A stretch of 64,000 nt of DNA from an uncultured Aliiroseovarius sp. (lineage in GTDB: Bacteria; Pseudomonadota; Alphaproteobacteria; Rhodobacterales; Rhodobacteraceae). The stretch is taken from NCBI RefSeq assembly GCF_947497285.1, contig NZ_CANMFT010000001.1, forward strand, positions 372,001-436,000. The letters run 5' to 3'. Of this stretch, positions 52,527 through 61,644 are shown piece by piece (within the stretch, counting starts at the first letter, position 1; each line of letters starts with the position of its first letter). A program made the translations under genes and the position numbers. The notes beneath the pieces are model-generated. The model did no database searches. It was not told the DNA's origin and worked only from the letters and a program-made list of their open reading frames with translations.

Positions 52527-53081
52527 ATGACACGAAAAAAATTCCGCGGTCTGGCTCTGGCCATCGTCTTGGCTGCCCCCGTGGTCAGCTATGCCGAGGA
52601 TGCCATGATCCAGTTTTCGCTATCGGACCAATCTCGTTGGAACTATTTCAGCGATCAAGTCATGGGGGGCGTGTCAGAGGGGGCGGCCTCGTTTGATGCA
52701 AGCGGCGACCAGCCCATCCTTCGCTTGACTGGAAAGGTCAGCACCGCCAATCGCGGTGGCTTTATTCAGGCCCGCACAAAGCTGGACGCGCCGTTGCCAG
52801 CCACTGCGCAAGGCGTGATTTTGAACGTGCGCGGCAACGATCAAACCTATTATGTCCACCTGCGCACTACGCGGACAGTGCTCCCGTGGCAATTCTATCA
52901 AGCCTCTTTCGATGTGTCAGAGACATGGAAACAGGTGCGCATTCCCTTTGATGACTTTGCCCCGTATGGAGGGCTGTTGCGCAAAACATTCGATGCCAAG
53001 GCTGTGCGCAGCCTTGCCGTCGCGGCTTTCGGGCGGGATCACGATGCGGACCTGTCTGTCCGCGCGGTCGGGTTCTATTGA
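52527..53081 (+). CDS. CIA30-domain (complex I intermediate-associated-like) exported protein
   Basis: A 184-aa protein with a signal peptide (RGLALAIVLAAPVVSYAED) and a galactose-binding-like CIA30/NDUFAF1 domain (WNYFSDQVMGGVSEGAASFD, GGFIQARTKLDAPL, YYVHLRTTRTVLPWQFYQASFD, SLAVAAFGRDHDADLSV). Bacterial members are periplasmic and of unknown role; the link to complex I holds only for eukaryotic relatives. GAGGAG lies 6 bases before the ATG at 52527. It faces the transketolase terminator. Confidence 0.78.
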   Translation: MTRKKFRGLALAIVLAAPVVSYAEDAMIQFSLSDQSRWNYFSDQVMGGVSEGAASFDASGDQPILRLTGKVSTANRGGFIQARTKLDAPLPATAQGVILNVRGNDQTYYVHLRTTRTVLPWQFYQASFDVSETWKQVRIPFDDFAPYGGLLRKTFDAKAVRSLAVAAFGRDHDADLSVRAVGFY

Positions 53082-53118
53082 TCTGTTAATTGCGGGCTGC
53101 TGTCAGTGTCGCGTGTTT

Positions 53119-53156
53119 CAAAAAGAAACGCCTCGCCGGAGATCCGGCGAGGCGTT
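53119..53156 (-). terminator. Strong Rho-independent terminator of tkt
   Basis: AACGCCTCGCCGG (53127-53139), loop AGAT, CCGGCGAGGCGTT (53144-53156): a perfect 13-bp stem. On the minus strand it is followed by TCTTTTT. It may also serve the convergent CIA30 gene. Confidence 0.93.
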
Positions 53157-53178
53157 CTGTCTTTCGGAAGCTTAGTGC

Positions 53179-55203
53179 TTAGCCCAGCAAACCTTTCGCT
53201 TTCGCGACGACGTTCTCGGCGGTAATGCCGAACTTCTCAAACAACACGCCTGCCGGGGCTGACGCGCCGAAGCTGTCCATCCCCACGAAGGCGGCTTTGG
53301 CCTCGCGGCCACGTTCGCCCAGAAGCCAGCGATCCCAGCCGCCATCACGCACGGCAGCTTCGATCCCGACGCGCACCGGACCGGGGGGCAGAACCTTGCG
53401 GCGATAGGCTTCGTCTTGCTGCGCGAAAAGCTCCATGCAGGGCATGGAAACAACGCGGGTGCCGATGCCTTGGGCTTCCAGCGCGGCGCGGGCGTCCATC
53501 GCCAGCGACACCTCGGACCCGGTCGCGATCAGGATCACCTGACGCTTGCCAGCTTCCGCATCCGCCAGAACATAAGCGCCCTGAGCGGTGAGGTTCTTTT
53601 GCTTATACTCGGTGCGCACGGTCGGCAGGTTTTGCCGGGTCAGAACCATGGTCGATGGTGTATCCTTCGAGGTCAGCGCCAACTCCCAAGCTTCCGCCGT
53701 TTCCACCGTGTCCGCCGGGCGGAAGGTGTAGCTGTTGGGGGTCGCGCGGCAAATCGCCAGATGCTCGACCGGCTGGTGCGTCGGGCCGTCTTCGCCGACG
53801 CCGATACTGTCGTGGGTCATCACGAACACGGTCGGGATTTTCATCAGTGACGCCAGACGCATGGCCGGACGGGCATAATCGGTGAAGCAGAAGAACGTGC
53901 CGCCGTAGGGGCGCATACCGCCATGCAGCACCATGCCGTTCATCGCAGCGGCCATGCCGTGTTCGCGGATGCCCCAATAGATGTAGCGACCCTTGCGGTT
54001 GTCCACGTCAAAGACGCCCAGATCACCGGTCTTGGTGTTGTTCGATCCGGTCAGGTCTGCCGATCCGCCAACGGTTTCCGGCATCACAGGGTTGATCACC
54101 TCAAGCGCCATTTCCGACGATTTTCGGGTGGCAACCGTGGGCTTACCTTCGGCCACCTGACGTTTCAGGGCACGCACGACGCCGCCAAGTTTCTTGGGCA
54201 CATCCAGCGCATAGGCGCGATTGAACTCGGCCTGTTTGCGTTCGCTGATCGACGCAAAGCGGGCTTCCCACTCAGCACGCGCCTCGGCCCCCTTGGCGCC
54301 GATGGCTTCCCAGGCTTTCTTCACATCATCAAGAACCTGGAACGCTCCAAGCGGTGCGCCATAAGCCTCTTTCGCAGCTTTCAGCTGGTCGGCGTCGGTC
54401 AATGCGCCATGCCCCTTCGAGGTGTCCTGCGCCGCATGACCCAGCGCGATATGCGTCTTGCAGGCAATCATCGACGGCTTCTTGGTCGTCTTGGCCTTAG
54501 CAATCGCAGCGTCGATCTGTTCGGGATCGTGACCGTCGATTTCCTGCACATGCCAGCCCGCCGCCTTGAAGCGCATAACCTGATTGGTGCGGTCAGACAG
54601 CGAGACCTTGCCGTCGATCGTGATGTCGTTGTTGTCCCAGAACACGACCAGCTTGCCCAGTTGGTGACGCCCGGCCAGACCAATGGCCTCGTGGCTGATG
54701 CCTTCCATCAGACAACCGTCGCCGGCGATCACATAGGTGTGGTGATCCACGATCTTCTTGCCGAAGCGCGCGCGCTGGATTTCTTCGGCCATGGCGAAAC
54801 CCACGGCGTTGGCGATGCCCTGACCCAGTGGGCCAGTCGTCGTTTCCACGCCCGAGACGTGGCCGTATTCCGGGTGACCGGCGGTGATCGCGCCCCACTG
54901 GCGGAAATCCTTGATCTGCTGCAGCGTCACATCTTCATAGCCCGTCAGGTGCAGCAGCGAATAGATCAGCATCGAGCCGTGTCCGGCCGACAGGATGAAC
55001 CGATCGCGGTCTGCCCAACGCGGTGCGGAGGCATCGAATTTCAGGTGGTTTTCAAAAAGCACCGTCGCCACATCGGCCATGCCCATCGGCATGCCAGAGT
55101 GGCCCGAGTTCGCGGCAGCAACCGCATCCAGTGTCAGCGAACGGATCGCAGTGGCTTTTTTCCAGTGATCGGGGTGGCTTGCGCGCAGTGTGGCGATGTC
55201 CAA
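53179..55203 (-). CDS. tkt: Transketolase
   Basis: Thiamine-diphosphate enzyme of the pentose phosphate and Calvin-type sugar rearrangements. The 674-aa protein has [48 protein letters not shown], the ThDP motif [13 protein letters not shown]...[25 protein letters not shown], and [20 protein letters not shown]. The start is taken as TTG at 55203 (leading to [16 protein letters not shown]), because homologues start there and AAGGATG lies about 9 bases upstream; an in-frame start at 55260 adds an unconserved Cys/Lys-rich stretch. Confidence 0.95.
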   Translation of the reverse strand: MDIATLRASHPDHWKKATAIRSLTLDAVAAANSGHSGMPMGMADVATVLFENHLKFDASAPRWADRDRFILSAGHGSMLIYSLLHLTGYEDVTLQQIKDFRQWGAITAGHPEYGHVSGVETTTGPLGQGIANAVGFAMAEEIQRARFGKKIVDHHTYVIAGDGCLMEGISHEAIGLAGRHQLGKLVVFWDNNDITIDGKVSLSDRTNQVMRFKAAGWHVQEIDGHDPEQIDAAIAKAKTTKKPSMIACKTHIALGHAAQDTSKGHGALTDADQLKAAKEAYGAPLGAFQVLDDVKKAWEAIGAKGAEARAEWEARFASISERKQAEFNRAYALDVPKKLGGVVRALKRQVAEGKPTVATRKSSEMALEVINPVMPETVGGSADLTGSNNTKTGDLGVFDVDNRKGRYIYWGIREHGMAAAMNGMVLHGGMRPYGGTFFCFTDYARPAMRLASLMKIPTVFVMTHDSIGVGEDGPTHQPVEHLAICRATPNSYTFRPADTVETAEAWELALTSKDTPSTMVLTRQNLPTVRTEYKQKNLTAQGAYVLADAEAGKRQVILIATGSEVSLAMDARAALEAQGIGTRVVSMPCMELFAQQDEAYRRKVLPPGPVRVGIEAAVRDGGWDRWLLGERGREAKAAFVGMDSFGASAPAGVLFEKFGITAENVVAKAKGLLG

Positions 55204-55443
55204 CGGTCCACATCCTTTGGCTAAGTTCAGGGTTGCCCTCTGATAGCAGCCCTCCGCCAAGGGTCAAGCGCGCGTGCACGTCGCCGCTCAAGTGCTTGGA
55301 AAAGAACGAGGGGGGCGCATTTTGCAAAGGCATTGGGTAAGATCGGCAAAGCAGCGCACAGGGCTGATTCGCCCCTTGCAAAGCGTTGTGTCGCAGGGCG
55401 GCTTGTGACAAGAATGGGCAAAGAAAATGGTTCAGGGCAGATT

Positions 55444-55974
55444 ATGAGCGACATTTCCGAACTGGAAACCCGTATCACCACCGCGCTGGAACGGATCAGC
55501 ACCGGCCTTTCGGCACTATCCCCCCAGCCATCCGACGCAGGTTCGCCAGATACCGAAGCCGAGCTGGAACAGCTTAGGGCAGCGCTTGAAGAGGAACGCA
55601 CCGCAAACGCGCAGCTTCAAGAGCGAGTCAAGAACCTTAAATCCAAGCGTGGCCGCAAGGTTGCCGCGTTGCAAAGCGAAGTGGACCGGTTGCAGGATCA
55701 ACTGGCGTCAGAAGAAAAAAGTCTGTCCAAACTTCGCCGCGCCAACGCGGATTTGCGCGCCAACAACGACGCCCTGCGCGCGGCGATCAGCGCTGGCGTC
55801 GCCGAGCCGCATTTGATCAACAAATCCATGATGGCCGAATTGGAAGGGCTGCGCGCTGCGCAATCCGCTGACCGGGCCGAACTTGACGCTGTATTGGGCG
55901 AGCTTGGCGCGCTGATCGCCGAAAATGACCCAGACGCCCCAAACACCGCCGAAAGGGAGGGGGCTGATGCCTGA
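55444..55974 (+). CDS. Coiled-coil protein coupled to zapA
   Basis: A 176-aa protein dominated by a long coiled coil (TEAELEQLRAALEEERTANA through LASEEKSLSKLRRANADLRA, heptad-like Leu spacing), with an acidic C-terminus (GALIAENDPDAPN). No catalytic domain, signal peptide or TM segment. It overlaps zapA by 8 bases, so both are made together; this suggests a divisome-related role, possibly as a ZapA or FtsZ partner (inference). Two direct repeats of TTGCAAAG (55322 and 55376) lie in its leader. Confidence 0.78.
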   Translation: MSDISELETRITTALERISTGLSALSPQPSDAGSPDTEAELEQLRAALEEERTANAQLQERVKNLKSKRGRKVAALQSEVDRLQDQLASEEKSLSKLRRANADLRANNDALRAAISAGVAEPHLINKSMMAELEGLRAAQSADRAELDAVLGELGALIAENDPDAPNTAEREGADA

Positions 55975-56350
55975 CGTTACAATCACGATTGGGAACCGCA
56001 CGTTCGACGTGGCCTGCCAAGAAGGGGAAGAGCATTTCCTGAACGCAGCAGCGGCAATGTTGAATGCCGAAGCCTCGGTTCTGGTCAACCAGATGAGCAA
56101 CCTGACGGAAAGCCGCTTGTTGCTGATGTCGGGCCTGATGCTTGCCGACAAGACCGCCGGGATGGAGGACAAGGTGAAGCTTGCCGACAAACGGATGGCG
56201 GAACTTGAGGCTGAGCTTCATGCATTGAAGAACGCGGCCCCTCAGAAGGTCGAAGTGCCCGTTATTCCCGATGCGGTCACGGATACGTTGGCCGAGATCG
56301 CCGCCCGCGCTGAGGCGGTGGCAGCTGAGGTTGAAGAACGGGCTTCCTGA
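55967..56350 (+). CDS. zapA: Cell division protein ZapA
   Basis: Cytoplasmic FtsZ-bundling protein that promotes Z-ring assembly. The 127-aa protein has the ZapA globular domain (DVTITIGNRTFDVACQEGEE, FLNAAAAMLNAEASVLVNQM) followed by a C-terminal coiled coil (LADKRMAELEAELHALKNAA). GGGAGG precedes the ATG. The 6S RNA gene often found after zapA is absent here: the next gene starts one base after the stop. Confidence 0.88.
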   Translation: MPDVTITIGNRTFDVACQEGEEHFLNAAAAMLNAEASVLVNQMSNLTESRLLLMSGLMLADKTAGMEDKVKLADKRMAELEAELHALKNAAPQKVEVPVIPDAVTDTLAEIAARAEAVAAEVEERAS

Positions 56351-56351
56351 G

Positions 56352-56711
56352 ATGATGGCGCGACTTTGGCGTCGTGCAAGCGCGATGGGTGCTGGGCTTG
56401 TTCTGGCCACAGCCGCAACGCCTGTTTGGTCAAGCGATGCCCTGATGACTGTGCAATATGTCTGCGAACGCGAGGCGCTCGTGACAGCCACCTACGTCAA
56501 CAGCGCGGATGCATCATTTGTTGTGGTTTCGGTCGAAGGGCAGCAGGTGGGGCTCACTCAGGTCCAGTCGGCATCGGGCGCGAAATACGCTCAGGCGACG
56601 GATGGGCAAGGATACATCTGGTGGACCAAGGGCGACGAAGCGTTTCTGACTTGGGGCATTGCCCAAAGCGGTGAGGATGAAACGCTTCTGTCGCAATGTA
56701 AGGCGCGGTAA
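56352..56711 (+). CDS. MliC-family (lysozyme-inhibitor-like) exported protein
   Basis: A 119-aa protein with a signal peptide (SAMGAGLVLATAATPVWSSD) and a small beta-barrel domain carrying MTVQYVCEREALVTATYVN, QSASGAKYAQ and WWTKGDEAFLTWG, the MliC/YdhA pattern. Members inhibit c-type lysozyme in the periplasm or are of unknown role. The two cysteines of the mature domain (in YVCE and SQCK) could form a disulfide. It is encoded directly after zapA in the same operon; the link to division is unclear. Confidence 0.72.
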   Translation: MMARLWRRASAMGAGLVLATAATPVWSSDALMTVQYVCEREALVTATYVNSADASFVVVSVEGQQVGLTQVQSASGAKYAQATDGQGYIWWTKGDEAFLTWGIAQSGEDETLLSQCKAR

Positions 56712-56731
56712 ACCAACCCGCGCGAACGGGC

Positions 56732-57094
56732 TTAGCCGTTCGCTTCGCGGATTTTGTCCGCGGCTTCTTTGTTATAGGCGACACCGTTTTCATCAAACAG
56801 CGTGTCCAGTTCGCCCGACAACGTCATCTCGGTGATGATATCGCAGCCACCCACGAATTCACCCTTCACGTAAAGCTGCGGGATGGTCGGCCAATCCGAA
56901 TAGTCCTTGATGCCTTGGCGAATGCCCTCATCGGCCAGCACGTTCACATCGGCGAAGTCCACACCCATAAAGTTCAGAACGCCGGCCACGCGGGACGAAA
57001 ACCCGCATTGCGGCATGTCCTTGGTGCCTTTCATGTAAAGCACAACATCGTTGGCTTTCACGGTATCTTGGATCTGAGTTTTTGCGTCGGTCAT
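56732..57094 (-). CDS. grxD: Monothiol glutaredoxin (Grx4/GrxD type)
   Basis: A 120-aa monothiol glutaredoxin with the CGFS active site in KGTKDMPQCGFSSRVAGVL, the glutathione-binding WPTIPQLYVKGEFVGGCDI motif, and a C-terminal helix. It binds a [2Fe-2S] cluster with glutathione and delivers iron-sulfur clusters, typically as a complex with BolA, whose gene lies just upstream on the same strand. Confidence 0.95.
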   Translation of the reverse strand: MTDAKTQIQDTVKANDVVLYMKGTKDMPQCGFSSRVAGVLNFMGVDFADVNVLADEGIRQGIKDYSDWPTIPQLYVKGEFVGGCDIITEMTLSGELDTLFDENGVAYNKEAADKIREANG

Positions 57095-57139
57095 GTTTGA
57101 AGTCCTTGCGTGTCTGTGGAGCTGGCCCGAAGCGGACCT

Positions 57140-57382
57140 TTATTCTGGTATTTTCGTGGTCAGTGCCAGCGCATGAAGCTCGCCCTGGCTGCCGGCCATC
57201 TTTTCTTTCAGCGCTGCATAGACGGCGCGTTGCTGTTGCACACGGTTCTGGCCGCGAAAGCTTTCGTCCACCACTTCGGCGGCATAGTGGTTTCCGTCAC
57301 CCGCCAGGTCGGTGATGGTGATTTTTGCGTCCGGGAAGGCCTCGCGGATGAGGGCTTCGATTGCGGATGCTTCCATGGCCAT
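57140..57382 (-). CDS. BolA-family protein
   Basis: An 80-aa BolA/IbaG-fold protein (EALIREAFPDAKITITDLAG, HYAAEVVDESFRGQNRVQQQ, VYAALKEKMAGSQGELHALA). The conserved histidine in GELHAL is a likely cluster ligand in the Grx-BolA complex. GAGG lies 8 bases before the ATG. It is adjacent to grxD, matching the well-known Grx4-BolA partnership in iron-sulfur and iron regulation. Confidence 0.93.
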   Translation of the reverse strand: MAMEASAIEALIREAFPDAKITITDLAGDGNHYAAEVVDESFRGQNRVQQQRAVYAALKEKMAGSQGELHALALTTKIPE

Positions 57383-57442
57383 GTTCAGAACCTCGTTTGT
57401 GTTTCAACTCAATCTAAGATCGGGGGCAGGGCGCCGCAAGGG

Positions 57443-57979
57443 CTAGCGGCGCGTCACGGCGTCACGAAAGCTGGTCAGCACAGCGCGGGCGTCGGACAAT
57501 AGCCCCGCTTGCTCTGCATCGGCCAATCCGGGTGCCGTCCAGGCAGGGTTGGGGAGAAGGGTGTTCAGCATCTTCTGACGCGCTGCTTCCTGCGTCGGGC
57601 TGAGCGGCAGGTTTTCGGCCACGCGAAACATCTCGATCATGTCGCAGATGGCGCGCATCCGGCGATAGGCTTCGGAAATGTCCTCTAGCAATTGACGATC
57701 TTTGCGCCAGCGTTTGCGCGGGAAGATGTGGGTCATCACATAAGGCCCGGCCCCTTTGCAGTCAAATCGCGCACAGCCGGGAAACCCTTGATCTTCAAGG
57801 GTTTCATGGATGCGGCATAGGTTATCGGCGCCCAGATGACGGCACGGGGCAAGCGCAGGCTTGGCGAAGGCAAAATCGTCGCCCGCGTCAAAGCCCGGCG
57901 ACACGCAGCATAGCCCGGCACAGGACGCGCAATCGGCCACCAACGCAGTCATGTCCTGTGGGTCGGGTAGGGCTGTCAT
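57443..57979 (-). CDS. Cysteine-cluster protein of unknown function downstream of purL
   Basis: A 178-aa protein with an N-terminal cysteine cluster (DCASCAGLCCVSPGF, later CRHLGADNLCRIHE and GCARFDCKGAG). The pattern resembles the YkgJ-type or related Cys-cluster fold that may bind Zn or an Fe-S cluster. The C-terminal half is helical (AYRRMRAICDMIEMFRVAEN). The start at 57979 is 4 bases after the purL stop, so it lies in the purL, bolA, grxD run. Proximity to Fe-S carrier genes makes a metal-related role attractive, but this is inference. Confidence 0.7.
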   Translation of the reverse strand: MTALPDPQDMTALVADCASCAGLCCVSPGFDAGDDFAFAKPALAPCRHLGADNLCRIHETLEDQGFPGCARFDCKGAGPYVMTHIFPRKRWRKDRQLLEDISEAYRRMRAICDMIEMFRVAENLPLSPTQEAARQKMLNTLLPNPAWTAPGLADAEQAGLLSDARAVLTSFRDAVTRR

Positions 57980-57983
57980 GGGA

Positions 57984-60143
57984 TCATCGATGTGCCTGAT
58001 CAAATCCTGTGCGGAAGATCTGGGCCAACTCATCCAGCGGCGCTTCTGAGCCACCCATCTTGACCGTATCGCCTGTAAAGCGACCGACAGAGGCGATGGG
58101 GATGCCCAACTTGCCCGCCTCAATCATCAAGGCCTCGGCCTGATCGAAGTTACAAGCCACCAGATAGCGCGCCTGATCTTCTCCGAACAGGGTCGGCGTG
58201 TCGGCAGTGTCGAGCGAGACCCCCACGCCACCCGCTTCGGCCATTTCAAATGCAGCGATCGCCAGACCGCCATCAGACAGGTCAGAACAGGCTTTGATCA
58301 GTTCGCGATTGGCCCGGATGAAGTCGCCGTGCATTTTCTCGGCCGCAAGGTCCACATGCGGGGCGTCGCCGTCTTCGCGGTTGAAGACCTCGGCCAGCAG
58401 GGCGGATTGGCCCAGATGCCCGGTTGTCTCGCCAATGACCATCGCGACATGGCCGTCACGGGCCACACCGTCGATCATGTCTTCAAGGCTGTCCAGAAGC
58501 CCGACGGCTCCGATGGTCGGCGTGGGCAGGATGCCTTGACCGTCAGTTTCATTGTAAAGCGAGACGTTGCCCGACACGATGGGAACGTCCAGCGCCGCGA
58601 CAGCTTCGCCAATGCCTTTGATGGCACCCACAAGCTGGCCCATGATCTCGGGTTTTTCGGGGTTGCCGAAGTTCAGGTTGTCGGTGGTCGCAAGGGGCTT
58701 TGCGCCGACGGCAGTCAGGTTGCGATAAGCCTCTGCCACCGCTTGCTTGCCGCCTTCAAACGGGTTCGCCATCACATAGCGCGGCGTCACGTCCGAGGTG
58801 AAGGCAATCGCCTTGTCAGTGCCGTGGACACGCACGATGCCTGCGCCCAGACCGGGTGCGCGAACGGTATCGGCCATGACCATGTGGTCGTATTGCTCAT
58901 AGACCCATTGCTTCGCCGCGTAGTTGGGCGAGCCAATCAGGGCCTTCAGCCCATCAATCGCGTCGATTTCGGGCACGTCCGAAAGAGGTTCAACGGCAGG
59001 TGTTTCTACCCATGGGCGATCATATTCGGGGGCGCGGCCAGATAGGGGGGACAGCGGCAGGTCGGCTTTGACCTCGCCGTTGTGCATGATCAAAAAGCGA
59101 TCTTCGGCAAGCGTTTCACCGACGATTGCGAAGTCAAGATCCCACTTTTCGAACACGGCGCGGGCTTCAGCCTCTTTTTCCGGCTTCAGCACCATCAGCA
59201 TCCGCTCTTGGCTTTCGGACAGCATCATTTCATAGGCGGTCATGTTGTCTTCGCGCTGGGGCACGTCTTCAAGGTTCAGCTTGACGCCCAGGCCGCCTTT
59301 GTCGCCCATTTCGACCGCCGAGCAGGTCAGGCCAGCGGCACCCATGTCCTGGATCGAGATGACAGCGCCGGTCTGCATCAACTCCAGCGTGGCTTCCATC
59401 AGGCGCTTTTCGGTGAAGGGGTCACCGACTTGCACCGTGGGGCGCTTGTCTTCGATCGTGTCGTCAAACTCGGCCGATGCCATCGTCGCGCCGCCCACAC
59501 CGTCACGACCTGTCTTGGCACCCAGATAGACGACAGGCATGCCGACGCCGGAGGCGGCGGAATAGAAAATCTTGTCGGTGTCGGCCAAGCCCGCGGCAAA
59601 GGCGTTCACAAGGCAGTTGCCGTTATAGGCGGGGTGGAAGCGAACCTCGCCGCCCACATTGGGAACGCCGAAACAGTTGCCATAGCCGCCGATGCCTTCG
59701 ACGACCCCGTTGACCAGTTGCTTGGTCTTGGGGTGATCAATTTCGCCAAAAGACAGGGAGTTCATCGCGGCGATGGGGCGCGCGCCCATGGTGAACACGT
59801 CGCGCAGAATGCCGCCAACGCCGGTGGCCGCACCCTGATAGGGTTCGATATAGGACGGGTGGTTGTGGCTTTCCATCTTGAAGACCACAGCCTGACCATC
59901 ACCGATATCGACGATGCCCGCGTTTTCGCCCGGACCGCAAATGACCTGAGGGCCTTCGGTGGGCAGGGTGCGCAGCCATTTCTTCGATGATTTATAGGAA
60001 CAGTGCTCGTTCCACATCGCCGAAAAGATGCCAAGCTCGGTGAATGTCGGCTCGCGACCTATGATTTCGAGGAGCAGGTCGTATTCGTCCGGCTTCAAAC
60101 CGTGTGCGGAAATCAGGTCCTCGGTGATCTTCGGCTCTTGCAT
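57984..60143 (-). CDS. purL: Phosphoribosylformylglycinamidine synthase subunit PurL
   Basis: ATP-dependent amidotransferase step 4 of de novo purine synthesis, small-type PurL working with PurQ and PurS. The 719-aa protein shows [48 protein letters not shown]-like [36 protein letters not shown] and [20 protein letters not shown]. purQ and purS are not in the window. Confidence 0.96.
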   Translation of the reverse strand: MQEPKITEDLISAHGLKPDEYDLLLEIIGREPTFTELGIFSAMWNEHCSYKSSKKWLRTLPTEGPQVICGPGENAGIVDIGDGQAVVFKMESHNHPSYIEPYQGAATGVGGILRDVFTMGARPIAAMNSLSFGEIDHPKTKQLVNGVVEGIGGYGNCFGVPNVGGEVRFHPAYNGNCLVNAFAAGLADTDKIFYSAASGVGMPVVYLGAKTGRDGVGGATMASAEFDDTIEDKRPTVQVGDPFTEKRLMEATLELMQTGAVISIQDMGAAGLTCSAVEMGDKGGLGVKLNLEDVPQREDNMTAYEMMLSESQERMLMVLKPEKEAEARAVFEKWDLDFAIVGETLAEDRFLIMHNGEVKADLPLSPLSGRAPEYDRPWVETPAVEPLSDVPEIDAIDGLKALIGSPNYAAKQWVYEQYDHMVMADTVRAPGLGAGIVRVHGTDKAIAFTSDVTPRYVMANPFEGGKQAVAEAYRNLTAVGAKPLATTDNLNFGNPEKPEIMGQLVGAIKGIGEAVAALDVPIVSGNVSLYNETDGQGILPTPTIGAVGLLDSLEDMIDGVARDGHVAMVIGETTGHLGQSALLAEVFNREDGDAPHVDLAAEKMHGDFIRANRELIKACSDLSDGGLAIAAFEMAEAGGVGVSLDTADTPTLFGEDQARYLVACNFDQAEALMIEAGKLGIPIASVGRFTGDTVKMGGSEAPLDELAQIFRTGFDQAHR

Positions 60144-60251
60144 GCCTGTTTCCCCCTTAGGCTAGGCTGTCCATGCCGCGACTTTTAGGCGAAGGGGGGG
60201 GATTGGGAAAGGGCAAAGGTAAGGGCAGTTCGCCTGTTTGGGACGTTTCGG

Positions 60252-60332
60252 AAAAAAAGAGGCCGGGCAAAGCCCGGCCAAGTCCAACAGGGAGGTAAAA
60301 ACCGACCAGAGCGATGCTCCACCGCCGGCTTT
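60252..60332 (-). ncRNA. Candidate small RNA ending in an orphan intrinsic terminator
   Basis: On the minus strand GGCCGGGC-TTT-GCCCGGCC (60261-60279) is followed by TCTTTTTTT (complement of 60252-60260), a strong terminator not closely downstream of any gene. About 20 bases before it the transcript would read TTTTTACCTCCCTGTTGG, an anti-Shine-Dalgarno-like ACCUCCC typical of regulatory RNAs. A weak promoter-like TTGATC-N17-TAATTC (60339-60367, minus strand) would give an 80-nt RNA. The rest of the gap between purL and the LysR gene (60144-60584) shows nothing else recognisable. Confidence 0.45.
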
Positions 60333-60584
60333 GAACCAGAATTAGGGGTGCCGACGGGACGGATCAAGGAAAAATGCCGCATTGCAGCTATGTATTTTTT
60401 GCATGGCTTGCTGCGGGTTGCGGGACGTAATCGCGTTAAAGTTGGAGAGAGTCTAAAGTTTGCCTGTTTTTAGAATGAGTTAAAGGTAAGCTTTGTGGAC
60501 AATTGTATACCAAGGCGCACAAAGTCGGATGCTCCACCTGTGGCGCGCTTGCCACAGACTTTTCTGCGCGATGCCGGGGAATGA

Positions 60585-61478
60585 TCAGCTCTTTTTGCTT
60601 TGGCGCTGTGCCAAAAGCTCCTCCATGACGAAATCACGGAAGGCTTCGATCCGTTTCGATGCCCTCAATTCCTCGGGATAGGCAAGAAAAACCGGGATAT
60701 CTTTGCTTTCTGCTTGGGGCAACACGCGCGTAAGCTCTGTGAAGTCTTGCGTCACGTAATCTGGCAGCACACCGATTCCCAGATCATGCAGCACCGCTTG
60801 AAGCACACCGAAATAATTGTTCACCGTCAGTCGCGACTTGATGTCATAGGTCAAAAGTTCCTGCACCAAGGAAGCCCCTGCGCTAACCTGCGCCGATGCG
60901 GTATTTTGGCAAATCAGCCGATGTTGCGACAAGTCTTCAAGGGTTTCAGGTGTGCCGTATTTCTTGAGATAGCTGGGCGTCGCGTAAAGGCGCATGTGCA
61001 CATCCATCAACCGCTTGCGGATCAGATCAGCCTGGCTTGGTTCTTTCATGCGGATCGCCACATCGGCTTCGCGCATCGGCAGGTCCAGCACTTGCTCTTC
61101 CAGCATCAGGTCGATTTTCAGATCGGGGTATTTCTCGTAGAGTTTCGACAGGCGCGGGGCCAGCCAAAGCGACCCGAAGGCGGTTGTCGTCGTCACGCGC
61201 AGTTCGCCGAACACCTCTTCTTTGCTATCGCGTATGCGGGCGACGGCAGCTTCTAGCCGGTGGCTCATCGCTTTTGAGGCATCAAACAGCAGCTCGCCCT
61301 GTTCTGTCAGAATCAGTCCACGTGCGTGCCGATGAAAAAGTGTGGCGTTCAAGCTTTCTTCCAGCGCGCGGATTTGGCGCGATACCGCCGATTGCGACAA
61401 ATGCAGAGCATCGCCGGCATGGGTCAAAGACCCGGCATCTGCCACGGCGTGAAATATTCTGAGTTTGTCCCAATCCAT
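60585..61478 (-). CDS. LysR-family regulator divergent from the indolepyruvate oxidoreductase gene
   Basis: A 297-aa LysR-type protein. Winged helix (WDKLRIFHAVADAGSLTHAG, LHLSQSAVSRQIRALEESLN), then a substrate-binding domain (GELRVTTTTAFGSLWLAPRL). It begins MDWDKLRIF at 61478; a longer frame from 61553 adds a Thr/Ile/Cys-rich stretch that looks like promoter DNA. It is divergent from the iorA-like gene across 166 bp that contain a dyad-bearing promoter, the usual layout for a LysR regulator and its target. Confidence 0.92.
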   Translation of the reverse strand: MDWDKLRIFHAVADAGSLTHAGDALHLSQSAVSRQIRALEESLNATLFHRHARGLILTEQGELLFDASKAMSHRLEAAVARIRDSKEEVFGELRVTTTTAFGSLWLAPRLSKLYEKYPDLKIDLMLEEQVLDLPMREADVAIRMKEPSQADLIRKRLMDVHMRLYATPSYLKKYGTPETLEDLSQHRLICQNTASAQVSAGASLVQELLTYDIKSRLTVNNYFGVLQAVLHDLGIGVLPDYVTQDFTELTRVLPQAESKDIPVFLAYPEELRASKRIEAFRDFVMEELLAQRQSKKS

Positions 61479-61573
61479 GGCGAAATTACCGATACTTGAT
61501 AGCGCATAAAACTTGCACTGTGTTATCATCAGAGCCGTGATGATTGCCAGCACGGATTGTGATGCGAAATGAT

Positions 61574-61602
61574 TTGATAGGTCATAGGTTTTGACCTATA
61601 AT
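61574..61602 (+). promoter_or_regulatory. Near-consensus promoter containing a perfect dyad, before the indolepyruvate oxidoreductase gene
   Basis: TTGATA (61574-61579), a 17-bp spacer and TATAAT (61597-61602) form a strong sigma-70 promoter 43 bases before the start. ATAGGTCA-N7-TGACCTAT (61577-61599) is a perfect inverted repeat overlapping both elements and includes a T-N11-A LysR-type core. It is a likely operator. Confidence 0.65.
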
Positions 61603-61644
61603 TCGCTCAATCCAGTTGTCACTCTAACGTACGGGAGGTGCGTC

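Noticed and set aside
53923-55224. Plus-strand open frame of 433 codons antisense to tkt
   Set aside because: Shadow of transketolase, whose motifs are all intact on the minus strand.
56300-56360. 6S RNA gene, often located after zapA
   Set aside because: The next coding region starts one base after the zapA stop, leaving no room.
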